Made by a program: the position numbers and the translations under genes. Of a DNA stretch of 59,331 nt, positions 1-8,077 are shown one piece after another. The stretch lies in assembly GCA_028821475.1 (NCBI GenBank), contig JAPPGB010000131.1:1-59331 (forward strand), written 5' to 3'. The DNA is from Spirochaetaceae bacterium (GTDB taxonomy: Bacteria; Spirochaetota; Spirochaetia; SZUA-6; Bin103). A model generated the notes under the pieces. The model was not told the origin of the DNA. It worked only from the letters and a program-made list of their open reading frames with translations, and searched no databases. The number at the start of each line of letters is the position of its first letter. The first letter of the stretch is position 1.

Positions 1-318
1 GATCCGGCCCGCGAGAGCCGCGCCCAGGGCGACCGCGGGCGCGGTGTTGCGCGCCGCCGGCTCGCCGACGACGTAGCAGGGCGCCGCTGCCGGCGCCGCG
101 CCCTGGGCGGCGATTTGCGCGGCCACCATGTCCACCTGGTCCTCGGCAGTCACCACCATCACGGCGTCGGACGACACCGCCCGCGCGCGCAGCAGCGCCT
201 GTTGCAGGTAGCTTGGCCCGCCGTCGAAGCTCAGGTACTGCTTGGGCACGGCGGCACGTGAGGCGGGCCACAGGCGCGTACCGCTGCCGCCGGCCAGGAT
301 CAGGGTAATCAGGCTCAT
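1..318 (-). CDS. manC: Mannose-1-phosphate guanylyltransferase, N-terminal part (runs off the window)
   Basis: The first 106 residues are present; the rest lies left of base 1. Translating back from the ATG at 318 gives the sugar-nucleotidyltransferase signature LILAGGSGTRLWP at residues 6-18, followed by VPKQYL (the Lys-Gln pair that follows this motif in the family), and a later GEPAARNTAPAVALGA block typical of the GDP-mannose pyrophosphorylase branch. The enzyme joins mannose-1-phosphate and GTP to make GDP-mannose in the cytoplasm, feeding GDP-fucose and surface glycan synthesis. No clear Shine-Dalgarno precedes the ATG. The gene follows the phytanoyl-CoA dioxygenase relative on the same strand, separated by 139 bases. 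Other nucleotidyltransferases share the first motif, but the PxxRNTAPA block favours ManC. Confidence 0.85.
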   Translation of the reverse strand, partial: MSLITLILAGGSGTRLWPASRAAVPKQYLSFDGGPSYLQQALLRARAVSSDAVMVVTAEDQVDMVAAQIAAQGAAPAAAPCYVVGEPAARNTAPAVALGAALAGRI

Positions 319-457
319 GGTGGCGTTCAGGGGGGCACCGGGCGGCCGGAGAGGGGTGTCGGCCGCGGCCGTGGCGCCGGTACCAAAGTGATCAGGCTCA
401 TCGCGTCGCCGGGCAGGTGCGCGAGGTGCGTGGACAGGTATTGCCGCGACTCCGCAC

Positions 458-1171
458 TCAGGGCAGTACCAGGCGGTCGGAGAGCGGCGCCAGCCGGTGG
501 CGCAGCTCCGGCGACAGGGTAGCGGCGATCTCGTACTGGGTGGCGCCTCCCGCGCGGGTGTACCCGAGGTGCAGCATGCGCCGCGGGCCGGAGCTGTAGT
601 TGGCCCGTGCACCGTGCCAAGTGTCGCCGTGCAGCAGGATCGCCGACCCGGCCGGGCAGGTGGCCAGCACCTCTCCCGGCACCGCTGCGAATGGATCGTC
701 CACCTCGGTGCCCGGAAACGGCCGCCGGTGAGAACCGGGCACGAGGCGCGTGGCGCCGTTCTCGGCGGTGATGTCGTCCAGGGCCCACAACACGTTGAAG
801 TAGGCGGGGGTGTCGTGCCAACTCTGCCGGTCGGCGTGTATCGCCTGGTGTGGATGGTGGTGGCCGGGCCACGGATCGTGGGCGTTCATGGCGTGCCAGG
901 TCATCGGCCGGCCGATCATCAATTCGGCGAATTCCAGCACCAGCGGATCGGTGGCCAGCTCGACGAACCGGTCGCCCTTGCTGAACAGGTTGCACAGCCG
1001 GCGTACGAACGGCGCCACCGCGGGCTGCTCCCAGCCGGCACGCGCGCCTTCGCGCGCGTACAGATCCTCGACCGCGTCGACCAGCGCCGCGACCCGCGGC
1101 GCCGGCAGGTAGCGCTCGACGATCACGTATCCGTCGCGCCGGAACGCGGCGCGCAGTTCGTCATTGCTCAC
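458..1171 (-). CDS. Phytanoyl-CoA dioxygenase (PhyH) family protein
   Basis: A 237-residue protein matching the Fe(II)/2-oxoglutarate-dependent PhyH family. The metal triad is visible as H112-x-D114 (AIHADRQ) and H186 (GDTWHG). Between them lies the family block ENGATRLVPGSHRR (residues 138-150). The C-terminal GPRRMLHLGYTR segment probably supplies the arginine that binds 2-oxoglutarate. Members hydroxylate diverse small molecules, and substrates cannot be read from sequence. Length is normal for the compact bacterial members (230-290). It starts at the only upstream ATG (MSNDELRAAF), since family members begin just before a similar helix. It sits upstream of manC on the same strand, but the 139-base gap makes co-transcription uncertain. 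Confidence 0.85.
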   Translation of the reverse strand: MSNDELRAAFRRDGYVIVERYLPAPRVAALVDAVEDLYAREGARAGWEQPAVAPFVRRLCNLFSKGDRFVELATDPLVLEFAELMIGRPMTWHAMNAHDPWPGHHHPHQAIHADRQSWHDTPAYFNVLWALDDITAENGATRLVPGSHRRPFPGTEVDDPFAAVPGEVLATCPAGSAILLHGDTWHGARANYSSGPRRMLHLGYTRAGGATQYEIAATLSPELRHRLAPLSDRLVLP

Positions 1172-1273
1172 CCCGCCATCGTAAGCACTGCGGCGGCACG
1201 GTCAAGAGCACCGAGGCAGCGAGGTGCCGGCGAAGGCCACGAACTGCCGACATGCGCGGCAGGAGGGGCGGCA

Positions 1274-1720
1274 TCAGTAGCTGCGGGCGTCGATCGGTTC
1301 ATCGCCGGCGCCCTCCACGGCCACGAAGACGCGATTGGGCAGGCACGCGATCCACTGGCCGGGCCGCGACACGGTGCCGGTCTTGACGCAGATCTGGTTG
1401 GCGCACGGGGCGGACTCCACGAATACCTCGCCGCCGCGCACCACGATGCGATTGCTGCCGAGGGGGCCGGCCACCTCCAGCACCTGGTCCTCGTCGGGGC
1501 GCAGCAGCCAGGTGGCGCTGGGCGCGGTCACGCGGATCATCGCCCTCCCGCCGCGCGAGCCGAGCACCCAGCGCGTGATGGCACCCGCAACCCCGAGCGA
1601 GAGGAGCAGCGCCGCGACATCCAGCAGCCGCAACGGCAGCCAACTCAGGAAGCGGCGCCGTGACGGGTCGGCCGGTACGCCGCGGTGCGCGCCGCTTGAA
1701 TGCAGCAGGGGTTTCGCCAC
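1274..1720 (-). CDS. NusG domain II-containing membrane-anchored protein
   Basis: A 148-residue protein with a basic N-terminus, one hydrophobic segment at about residues 31-50, and a C-terminal beta-rich domain. That domain carries GSNRIVVRGGEVFVESAPCANQ and then CVKTGTVSRPGQWIACLPNR. This layout, with a CxxxxC pair and the phrase GxIxxxGQxIACLPN, is that of the NusG_II (DUF1312) family found mainly in Firmicutes and spirochaetes. The domain is expected outside the cytoplasmic membrane; its biochemical role is not established. The gene is divergent from the Nudix hydrolase gene at 1800. Confidence 0.8.
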   Translation of the reverse strand: MAKPLLHSSGAHRGVPADPSRRRFLSWLPLRLLDVAALLLSLGVAGAITRWVLGSRGGRAMIRVTAPSATWLLRPDEDQVLEVAGPLGSNRIVVRGGEVFVESAPCANQICVKTGTVSRPGQWIACLPNRVFVAVEGAGDEPIDARSY

Positions 1721-1799
1721 GGGCTAGCGGCTCCCTCCGGTGCGGCGTCGGTTGCCGCCGGCTGTTGACCGGCGTCGGCGCAGGACGTATGCATGCCGT

Positions 1800-2288
1800 G
1801 TGAGCGTATACACCCCCATCGTGGGAACCCTCGGCTACGTCGTCTCTCCCGATCGCCTGCGCACCCTGCTTGTGTACCGCATCGCCCGCCCCGACGATGA
1901 CCACCTCGGCAAGTACAACGGCCTTGGCGGCAAGATGGAGCCGCGGGAAGACATTGCCACCTGCATGCGGCGCGAGATACGGGAGGAAGCGGGCATCGAG
2001 TGCCGTGAGATGTCGTTGCGCGGCACCATCAACTGGACCGGTTTCGGACCGCGCGGCGAGGACTGGCTCGGGTTCATCTTCCGCATCGACCGCTTCGACG
2101 GTCAGCCGTACACCAGCAATCCGGAGGGGGTACTGGAGTGGCATGCGATTGCCGACCTCCTGTCGCTGCCGCTGTGGGACGGCGACCGCCACTTCCTGGC
2201 GATGGTGTTCGACGAAGATCCGCGGCCGTTTCATGGCTACATGCCGTACGAGAACGACCGCGCGCTCGAGTGGCGGTACGTGCGCTGA
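1800..2288 (+). CDS. NUDIX hydrolase (8-oxo-dGTP diphosphatase-like)
   Basis: A 162-residue protein if the GTG at 1800 is used. The Nudix box G-x5-E-x7-RE-x2-EE-x-G-I is complete, from G44 to I66 (GGKMEPRED ... REIREEAGI). The neighbouring HLGKYNGLGGK and FGPRGEDWLGFIFR pieces resemble MutT/MTH1-type 8-oxo-dGTPases that clean the nucleotide pool. A longer frame reaches a GTG at 1740, but the extra 20 residues are arginine-rich and unlike the family, so 1800 is preferred; no strong ribosome binding site decides it. The exact substrate is an inference. Confidence 0.85.
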   Translation: MSVYTPIVGTLGYVVSPDRLRTLLVYRIARPDDDHLGKYNGLGGKMEPREDIATCMRREIREEAGIECREMSLRGTINWTGFGPRGEDWLGFIFRIDRFDGQPYTSNPEGVLEWHAIADLLSLPLWDGDRHFLAMVFDEDPRPFHGYMPYENDRALEWRYVR

Positions 2289-2321
2289 GGTGGCGCGCGC
2301 CGCAGGGGCGGCCGGCGTGCC

Positions 2322-3317
2322 TCACGACGGGGACGGTCGCCGCCGGTCCGCGCTGACCGCCTGGATCAGGGCGCGAATGTAGCCGAGGATATACGCTTCT
2401 CCCGCACCGCCGGTGCCGCTGCCATCCTCGAGTTGCGGCACGTGGTCCGGAACCACCATGCCGTCGTAGCCAACCTCGGCGAGCGCCGTCATGATCCGGT
2501 ACATGTCCAGGTAGCCGTTGTCAGGGAAGGTTTCGTGGAAGTCGGGCATCGGCGAACTGATGTTGCGGAAGTGCACCTGGAAGATATGCCCGCGGCTGCC
2601 GAATTCGTAGATCGCTCCGGCCACGTCTTCGCCGCTGCCCTCGGGGCCGAACATCTCGGCAAAGCAGCCCACGCAGAACAGGATTCCGGAGTGTGGGCTG
2701 TGGCCGGCAATCTCCATGGCGCGGCGGAACGCCACCCGGCTGCTGAACAGGCGGGGGACGCCCTGGTGGTCCACCGGCGGGTCGTTGGGGTGCAGTTGCA
2801 GGCGCACGCCGTGCTCCTCCGCCACCGGCAGGACCTCGCGGATGAACGCGGCGTAGTTGTCCCACAGCTCGTCGTGCGAGTAGCGCCGGTCGTAGGCGTC
2901 GGGCAGCGCCTGCGCCTCGGCGAGTTGGAACAGGCGCGTGCTGCAGCCGCGCGTCTCGGTGCGGCCGGTGGCGTAGGCGCCGCCGGTGTGCCAGGCGTAG
3001 GTCATGACGCCGACGCCGGCCCGCCCGAGGTCGCGGATGAAACGCTTGAACAGGTCGATCTCGGCGCCGCTCTCGGGCAGGCCGAGGGCGATGGGGCGGC
3101 AACTGTAGCGGTCGGCGAGCATGATCTCGTGCAGCCCCAGGCCGGCCCCCTCGACCGTGTCGCGGACCCGGCAGATGTCGTCGTAGCCGCACTCGCTGCT
3201 CGGGATGCGCACCTCGACCTTCTCCACCCCCATCTGGCGCAGGAAGCGCATGCGCTGCGGGGTCAGGGTTGCGGGAGTCTGGTGGCTGACGCCGAGTTGC
3301 AGGGCAGGGGAACTCAT
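2322..3317 (-). CDS. Mannonate dehydratase-like sugar acid dehydratase/isomerase (UxuA family)
   Basis: A 331-residue TIM-barrel protein. It carries UxuA-like blocks: LQLHPNDPP (about residue 175), FCVGCFAEM, a metal-site HFRNI, then FHETFPDNGYLDMYR and VVPDHVP near the C-terminus. D-mannonate dehydratase converts D-mannonate to 2-keto-3-deoxygluconate in hexuronate catabolism. Many UxuA paralogues in sugar-rich genomes act on other acids, so the substrate is uncertain. It is the second gene of a pair: the SDR gene ends 10 bases upstream of its ATG. A dehydrogenase beside a dehydratase fits a hexuronate or aldonate route (fructuronate reductase-like step, then dehydration). Length is close to the usual 340-390. 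Confidence 0.8.
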   Translation of the reverse strand: MSSPALQLGVSHQTPATLTPQRMRFLRQMGVEKVEVRIPSSECGYDDICRVRDTVEGAGLGLHEIMLADRYSCRPIALGLPESGAEIDLFKRFIRDLGRAGVGVMTYAWHTGGAYATGRTETRGCSTRLFQLAEAQALPDAYDRRYSHDELWDNYAAFIREVLPVAEEHGVRLQLHPNDPPVDHQGVPRLFSSRVAFRRAMEIAGHSPHSGILFCVGCFAEMFGPEGSGEDVAGAIYEFGSRGHIFQVHFRNISSPMPDFHETFPDNGYLDMYRIMTALAEVGYDGMVVPDHVPQLEDGSGTGGAGEAYILGYIRALIQAVSADRRRPSPS

Positions 3318-3327
3318 CGCCGCAATC

Positions 3328-4134
3328 CTACCACTCCGGTACCGGCGGCGCCCAGGCGCCGATCGCCATCACGCCGCCGTCCACGTTCACGTACTCGCCG
3401 GTCATGAAGCCGGCGTGCTCGCTGGCCAGGAACACCATCGCCTTGCCGATGTCCGCGGGACGCCCGAGGCGCCCGAGCGGCTGGTTGCGCGCGAACATCG
3501 CCAGCGCCGCGGCCGGATCGTCGGTGGCGGCCGCCGCCTCCTGTACCAGCGGCGTGTCGATGGTGCCGGGGTTGACCGCCAGCACACGGATGCCCTCCTT
3601 GGCGTAGTCGATCGACATCTGGCGGGTCAGCGACAGGATGCCGCCCTTGCTGGCCGCGTACGCCGGCACCTCGGGCATCGACTGCAGGCCCTGAACGCTG
3701 GCCACGTTGATCACCGCGCCACCGCCGCGCCTGCGGATTTCCGGGATGCAATACTTGGCCATCAGAAAGTGGCTCTTCAGGTTCACCGCCAGGATGCGGT
3801 CCCACAGCTCCTCGGGCGTGTCCTCGACGGTGCGGTAGGAGTCGGTGCTCTGGATGCCGACGTTGTTGATCAGCACGTCGATGGCGCCGAAGTGTGCCAC
3901 GGTCTCGGCCGCCGCTCGCCGGCACTCGTCGGTGATGCCGAGATCGGCGCCTATGAACACCGCTCCCGGGCCGCGCGCGGCCGCCTCCCGGGCGGTCGCC
4001 GCGCCGTGCTGGGCGGCCACGTCCACCACCGCCACGCGCGCCCCGCTGGCCGCGAACTCCAGCGCGATGCCGCGCCCGATGCCCTGCGCGGCGCCGGTCA
4101 CCAGCACCACCCTGCCGCCGTAGTCGATCGTCAT
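3328..4134 (-). CDS. SDR family NAD(P)-dependent oxidoreductase
   Basis: A 268-residue classical short-chain dehydrogenase. The cofactor motif TGAAQGIG is at residues 13-20, the NNVG (NNAG-like) motif follows DVLI, and the catalytic S...YAASK set is clear (NVASVQG, then VPAYAASKGG). The C-terminal FLASEHAGFMTGEYVNVDGG is the standard family ending. The ATG at 4134 has a GAGGAGG ribosome binding site 6 bases upstream, so the longer in-frame extension to 4503 is rejected. It is the first gene of a pair with the UxuA-like gene, suggesting it reduces or oxidises a sugar acid in the same pathway (inference). Confidence 0.88.
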   Translation of the reverse strand: MTIDYGGRVVLVTGAAQGIGRGIALEFAASGARVAVVDVAAQHGAATAREAAARGPGAVFIGADLGITDECRRAAAETVAHFGAIDVLINNVGIQSTDSYRTVEDTPEELWDRILAVNLKSHFLMAKYCIPEIRRRGGGAVINVASVQGLQSMPEVPAYAASKGGILSLTRQMSIDYAKEGIRVLAVNPGTIDTPLVQEAAAATDDPAAALAMFARNQPLGRLGRPADIGKAMVFLASEHAGFMTGEYVNVDGGVMAIGAWAPPVPEW

Positions 4135-4225
4135 GCTGCCTCCTCGGCACCCATGATACCCGCTGTGCGGGTCCGTGCGTATGCCGCAGGGCGCTGGCCG
4201 GTGCGCTGCCGGAAACGGGGAGCGT

Positions 4226-5308
4226 TCAGCTCCAGCGCGGCTTGAGCACGTGGTAGCCCCGGTGCGCGCTGAGCTTGCGCGCGATCTCTGCGACCTGCGC
4301 ATTGGGGTCGTACAACGCCAGTTCGAACAGCCGGCGGTGCTGCCGCGGGTCGAACCGTGCCAGCTCCCGCGCCGTGGATAGCCGGACGACGTCGTCCGGG
4401 TCGCGCAGGCCGCGCACGCACCAGTCCGCGGAGTCCCCGCCGCCGAGGTGCACCAGGCCGGCCACCGCGGCCGCGCGTAGCCCCTTGTGACTACATCGTG
4501 CATACGGTACCAGGAGGTGCGGGTCGCCTTCCTCGGAACGGGCGATCAGTTCCAGGGCCGTGCGGCGCACCGTGCGGTCCGCATCGCCGAGCATCAGCGC
4601 ACACCAATCGACCAGGTCGGGATCGCCGGCGCGGCGCAGCCGCTTCAGGCCGCGCAGGCGGCGCCGCGCGTTGCCGGAGACGAGCGCATCCTCCACGTCG
4701 CCGGCGAGATCTTCCGTGTTACCGGCCTCCTCCAGGTCGGGAAGCACGGTCAGTTCGGCGGCGTGCCGGTGGACCCGCAGGGTCGCGGGGTCTATTGACA
4801 CGTTCCGGAACCACTCCGGCAGCCAGCCGGTTGCGCGCTCCAGGATCTCGGCGTCGCGCAGGCGCGAGCGCGGCTGTGACATGCGCCGGTTGCGGATCCA
4901 GCGCGCCAGCCGTAGCAGGCCGGGATCGCGGCGGCCGATGCCGCGATACGCCTTGAGCCCAAGTACGTTGTTCAGCCATGCCGCCAGTTCCGGCTCCGAG
5001 GAGGGCGGGTCCCACACCCCGGGCGCATGGCGCAGCACCGTGACCGGCAGGCTTCCGTTGATCGACACGATGCCCGCCCGGTACACCACCCGCTTGCTGC
5101 CGAGCCTACGCCGCAACGCCGCAAGGTCGAGCTCGCACAGCAACACCACCGGGCGGTCGTGCCTGCGCCGTGCCTTCACCTTGGCACGGCGCAGCGCGTA
5201 TCCCTTGCTCTGCGCGAACCACACGCGCCGCGACGGCTTGCGCGGCGCAAATCCCTCGATGGCGATCTGCTCGGCGCTGCGCCGCGTGGTGCCGTGGTAC
5301 AGCAGCAT
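4226..5308 (-). CDS. ART-like (KptA/ADP-ribosyltransferase-type) domain fused to HEAT repeats
   Basis: A 360-residue protein with two parts. Residues 1-100 begin LLYHGTTRRSAEQIAIEGF and continue with VWFAQSKGYALRRAK and PVVLLCELDL. An N-terminal Y-H-G-T, then a second block of a loop followed by paired arginines, is the pattern of KptA (RNA 2'-phosphotransferase) and related ADP-ribosyltransferase-fold enzymes. Residues about 200-350 form short helical repeats (WCALMLGDADRTVRRTAL, WCVRGLRDPDDVVRLSTA) typical of HEAT/PBS-lyase repeats. The middle (120-190) is charged and not recognised. The gene starts 4 bases after the stop of a degenerate class III cyclase, so the two are almost certainly co-translated. 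The fold call is by motif only; activity and target are unknown. Confidence 0.6.
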   Translation of the reverse strand: MLLYHGTTRRSAEQIAIEGFAPRKPSRRVWFAQSKGYALRRAKVKARRRHDRPVVLLCELDLAALRRRLGSKRVVYRAGIVSINGSLPVTVLRHAPGVWDPPSSEPELAAWLNNVLGLKAYRGIGRRDPGLLRLARWIRNRRMSQPRSRLRDAEILERATGWLPEWFRNVSIDPATLRVHRHAAELTVLPDLEEAGNTEDLAGDVEDALVSGNARRRLRGLKRLRRAGDPDLVDWCALMLGDADRTVRRTALELIARSEEGDPHLLVPYARCSHKGLRAAAVAGLVHLGGGDSADWCVRGLRDPDDVVRLSTARELARFDPRQHRRLFELALYDPNAQVAEIARKLSAHRGYHVLKPRWS

Positions 5309-5312
5309 GCCG

Positions 5313-5891
5313 CTACCCGGCCCGCTCGGCGCGGTAGTGATACGAAACAGGCGGCGTGTGCTTGTCGAACCGTTGCCTGCTCGCGTGGTCCAGTTGCCGG
5401 TACGCCTGCGCGGTCAGCACCACGCCCCGTCCGCCGAGCCGCGCGGCCACGTTCACCGCCTTGCCGATCACGTCATAGCGGCGCAAGCCGGGCGGGCCGA
5501 ACTCGCCGCTCACCACCGCACCGAAGTGCACGCGGGCGTTCAGGTGAGCGTCGAAGCCGCGGTCGCAGGCCAGCCCGCGCACCTCGCCGGCGAGCTCGCA
5601 CAGCGCACGCACCCCGGCCGCCATGCGGCCTGCCGGGATCACGCACAGGCCCTCGGCGCCGTTCAGCTTCACCAAGCGTGCACCGGCATCGGCGAGCGCG
5701 CGGCCGGCAAGAACATAGCAGGACTGCAGAAGCTCGGCGACGTACCGATCCTCGCTGGCCGAATGCCACTCGCGAAGCCGGCCGAGACCGAAGAAGGCGA
5801 CCCCCAGTTCCTCACTCTGCCACTGAACCGGAGATGCGTGTGCGGAGGCGGGTCGGACCTCGCCAACCCCGCGGACGGGATATTCGGACAT
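5313..5891 (-). CDS. Class III adenylate/guanylate cyclase-like domain, metal-site degenerate
   Basis: A 192-residue single-domain protein. The C-terminal half is plainly class III cyclase: ARVHFGAVVSGEFG, then RRYDVIGKAVNVAARL, keeping the Asn and Arg that stabilise the transition state (VNVAAR). Both metal-binding aspartates look lost. The usual FxDI motif reads FFGLGRL, and the usual GD in VKxxGDG reads VKLNGAEG. It is therefore expected to be inactive, a nucleotide sensor, or half of a heterodimer. The ATG at 5891 is preferred over 5939 because AGGAGC lies 6 bases upstream. It is translationally linked to the ART/HEAT gene (4-base gap). Confidence 0.7.
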   Translation of the reverse strand: MSEYPVRGVGEVRPASAHASPVQWQSEELGVAFFGLGRLREWHSASEDRYVAELLQSCYVLAGRALADAGARLVKLNGAEGLCVIPAGRMAAGVRALCELAGEVRGLACDRGFDAHLNARVHFGAVVSGEFGPPGLRRYDVIGKAVNVAARLGGRGVVLTAQAYRQLDHASRQRFDKHTPPVSYHYRAERAG

Positions 5892-5998
5892 GATGCGCTC
5901 CTGGTAAGGCGTATACTGACGACGAATCTGGGCAACCATCGGCCGCCCACCCGCGCCATCCTCAATCTATCATCGCTCGAGGCGGAGTTGCAATGCCT

Positions 5999-6190
5999 TC
6001 ATGTGCCGATGCGGGAGCGCTCGGCGTCGATGAATTCACGCGGCGACACGACGCGCACGCCGGCTCGGCGGTCAGGAGTGAAGTGATCGCCGTTCCCGGT
6101 TACCAGATACTCTGCCCTCGCGGCGACCGCCACTTCGAGAAACGGCTCGTCGTCGGGATCCGGAAGGCGCACCGCCAAGGGGACCGGTGC
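5999..6190 (-). pseudogene. PIN-domain toxin remnant (C-terminal piece only)
   Basis: The 64 C-terminal codons read PLAVRLPDPDDEPFLEVA, then AEYLVTGNGDHF and VVSPREFI. This is the ending of the putative toxin component PIN-family proteins (COG1569 type), including the acidic DxDD and the TGNGDHF motif near the active site. The first half of a roughly 135-residue PIN domain, including the first catalytic aspartate, is missing. Upstream codons to 6274 do not resemble the family. No antitoxin gene is beside it. It is best read as a decayed VapC-like gene. Confidence 0.6.
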
Positions 6191-6283
6191 TTGCCTCCTG
6201 GTTCTCGTTCGTGTACACGATTGTGTATCAATCCGTGCGCGGACGACAAGCCCATCACTTACGCCGACCGTCATGTCGTACGC

Positions 6284-7878
6284 TCAGCCGGGGGCGGTCT
6301 CGAACGCGACGATGGCGCGGGTTTCGGCGCTGATCTCGACGCCGATGAGGTGGACCGCGTGGCCGGCGGCTCGGTGCTTGTCGGCGTAGCGGCGCGCTCG
6401 CAACTGGGCAAGTGCGGCGCCCGGTTCCGACCGTTCGGCCACCTTGAATTCGAACAGGTAGGCGTTCTGGCCGAGGCGCACCGCCAGGTCCAGGCGCCCG
6501 CGGCTGGTGGCTTCCTCGGCGGTCACGCCGTCCATCGAGGCCTGGAACCAAGCGTAAAACACGCTCGACCAGTACCCTTCGTAGCGGGCGATTTCGTTCC
6601 TCCGATGCCAGTCGTGCGGAATGCCGGCCAGCAGCCTGCGCAACAGCGCTTCGACGCCGGCCCAGTCCTCGGCGGCAAGCACGCGGCGCAGCACGGCGCC
6701 TTCGCCTGCCGCGCGCCAGTTCGGCGCGAGCGCGTCCAGCAAGTGTTCGTTCAGGCCGCGCCGTACCTCACGGTTGGGATAGCCGAGCCGGTAGCGCGGA
6801 TAGTCGTTCGGCTGCTGCTCCACGCCCGTGATCGTCAGGTACCCGGTCTGGAACAGCAGCGCTTCCGGGGCGATGAATTCCACGTCGAAGGCCGACAGCA
6901 GCGTCTCGCTGGCGTGAACACGTTCGAGGTCCGGGGCGGCAAAACCGCGGCGGAGCAGGGTGTCGATCAAGAACCGCGGCGTGGCAGTCTCGAACCAGTG
7001 CGCCCGGAACAAGCGGCTGCGGAACAGCTTGAGCAGGCAGAAGGGGTTGTAGACCTTGTCCTCGTCTTCGCCCCACCGGTAGCCGTTGTACCAGGCGCGG
7101 ATCTCGTCCCGGTCCAGACCGGGCAGCTCCGGGGCAAACACGGTGTCCAGGTTCGCCTCGGTGTAGCCGCAGATCGCCGCGTAGGCGGGGTCCAGGGTGA
7201 GGTCGGTGAGGTTGTTCAGATCGAAAAAAGGCTCACCTTGCTGAACTTGCTCACCCCGGTGATGAAGGTGAGTTCCACGTGCGCATCGCACGCCTTGAGC
7301 GTCCCGTACAGGCCGCGCAGGTCGTCCCGGTTGGCCTCCGCGATCTCCGGATCGTCCATCGCGTCCAGGATCGGCTTGTCGTATTCGTCCACCAGCACGA
7401 CCACCCGTCGCCTGCTACGGCGGTGCAGCGTTTCCAGCAGCGTGGCGAAGCGCCCAGACAGCGTGTCGTCCTCGAACGGCGCCGGACTCCGTCCGCGAAG
7501 CACATCCATCAGTCTTGCCAGTGGTCCCGGCGTAGCTTGTTGTTGTGCCGCGATCAGTTGGCGCATGGCGCTCGCGTGCAGCTCTCCGGGTTGCTTGAAG
7601 GTGCCGCCGCTGAAGTCCAGCCTGACCACCGGGTGGCGCTGCGACCAGTCCCAGCCGTCGTGAATCGCCAGGCCGCGGAACAACCTCTCGCTGCCTTCGA
7701 ACAACTCCTTGAGCGTGTCCACGAACAGGCTCTTGCCGAAGCGGCGCGGGCGGGAGAGGAAGTAGTGCTTGCCGGCGTCCTCCACGAGCCGGCGGGCGTA
7801 GAAGGTCTTGTCCACGTAGTAGTAGCCTTCCTCCCGGATCTGACGGAAGGTCTGGATGCCGATCGGCAGCTTACTCAT
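6284..7878 (-). pseudogene. AAA-ATPase / PD-(D/E)XK nuclease-like protein, frameshifted in a T6 run
   Basis: Two adjoining frames make one family member of about 530 residues. The first (from the ATG at 7878) has GIQTFRQIREEGYYYVDKT, the P-loop variant SRPRRFGKSLF and the Walker B-like VVVLVDEYDKPI, and runs to FITGVSKFSKVSLFS before a stop. The second frame takes up exactly where the family continues (DLNNLTDLTLDP) and ends with GRLDLAVRLGQNAYLFEFKV, a PD-(D/E)XK-like nuclease core (Pfam AAA-ATPase_like plus PDDEXK_9). The break falls at six A on the plus strand (7224-7229). A seventh would restore a single frame. It may be a pseudogene, a sequencing error in a homopolymer, or a slippage-controlled gene. 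These proteins are widespread and poorly characterised. Confidence 0.8.
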
Positions 7879-8077
7879 CACGGCCCCGTGCCCGCCGAAC
7901 GCCGACGGGGATTATCCGTCGGTCCATGTGCACTCTGAATAGCGTCGACTGTGCGTACGCCGATGGCCCGAACCCGGACAGGATAAGCAGTCGGCCGTCG
8001 GAGATCGGCGTGCGCCACTCTCGGCGGATGTCTGGCTCGTAACGCGGAACGCGCATCGCGCTCGCTGGGTTGCTCAT
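7871..8077 (-). CDS. Small ORF of unknown function, possible fragment of a DprA-like protein
   Basis: A 68-codon frame whose ATG overlaps the stop of the YhcG-type gene (ATGA) and whose end overlaps the start of the AAA gene by 8 bases. That arrangement favours real translation. The stretch EWRTPISDGRLLILSGFG resembles, by eye, the segment linking domains in some DprA-like Rossmann proteins (xxALxxGRLLxLSPF), but too little remains for a firm call. The arginine-rich tail (residues 52-68) is unlike a folded domain. It could be a decayed gene kept in frame by its neighbours. Confidence 0.3.
   Translation of the reverse strand: MSNPASAMRVPRYEPDIRREWRTPISDGRLLILSGFGPSAYAQSTLFRVHMDRRIIPVGVRRARGRDE

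Noticed and set aside
497-1663. A 388-codon plus-strand frame across the PhyH and NusG-II genes
   Set aside because: Crosses two well-recognised minus-strand genes, has no family resemblance, and is typical GC-rich shadow coding.
4134-4503. Longer start for the SDR gene
   Set aside because: The ATG at 4134 has a strong GAGGAGG, and the SDR fold begins right there. The extension is the shadow of the ART/HEAT gene.
5313-5891. An active adenylate cyclase
   Set aside because: Both metal-binding aspartates are replaced (FFGLG and GAEG), so cAMP synthesis is not supported by the sequence.
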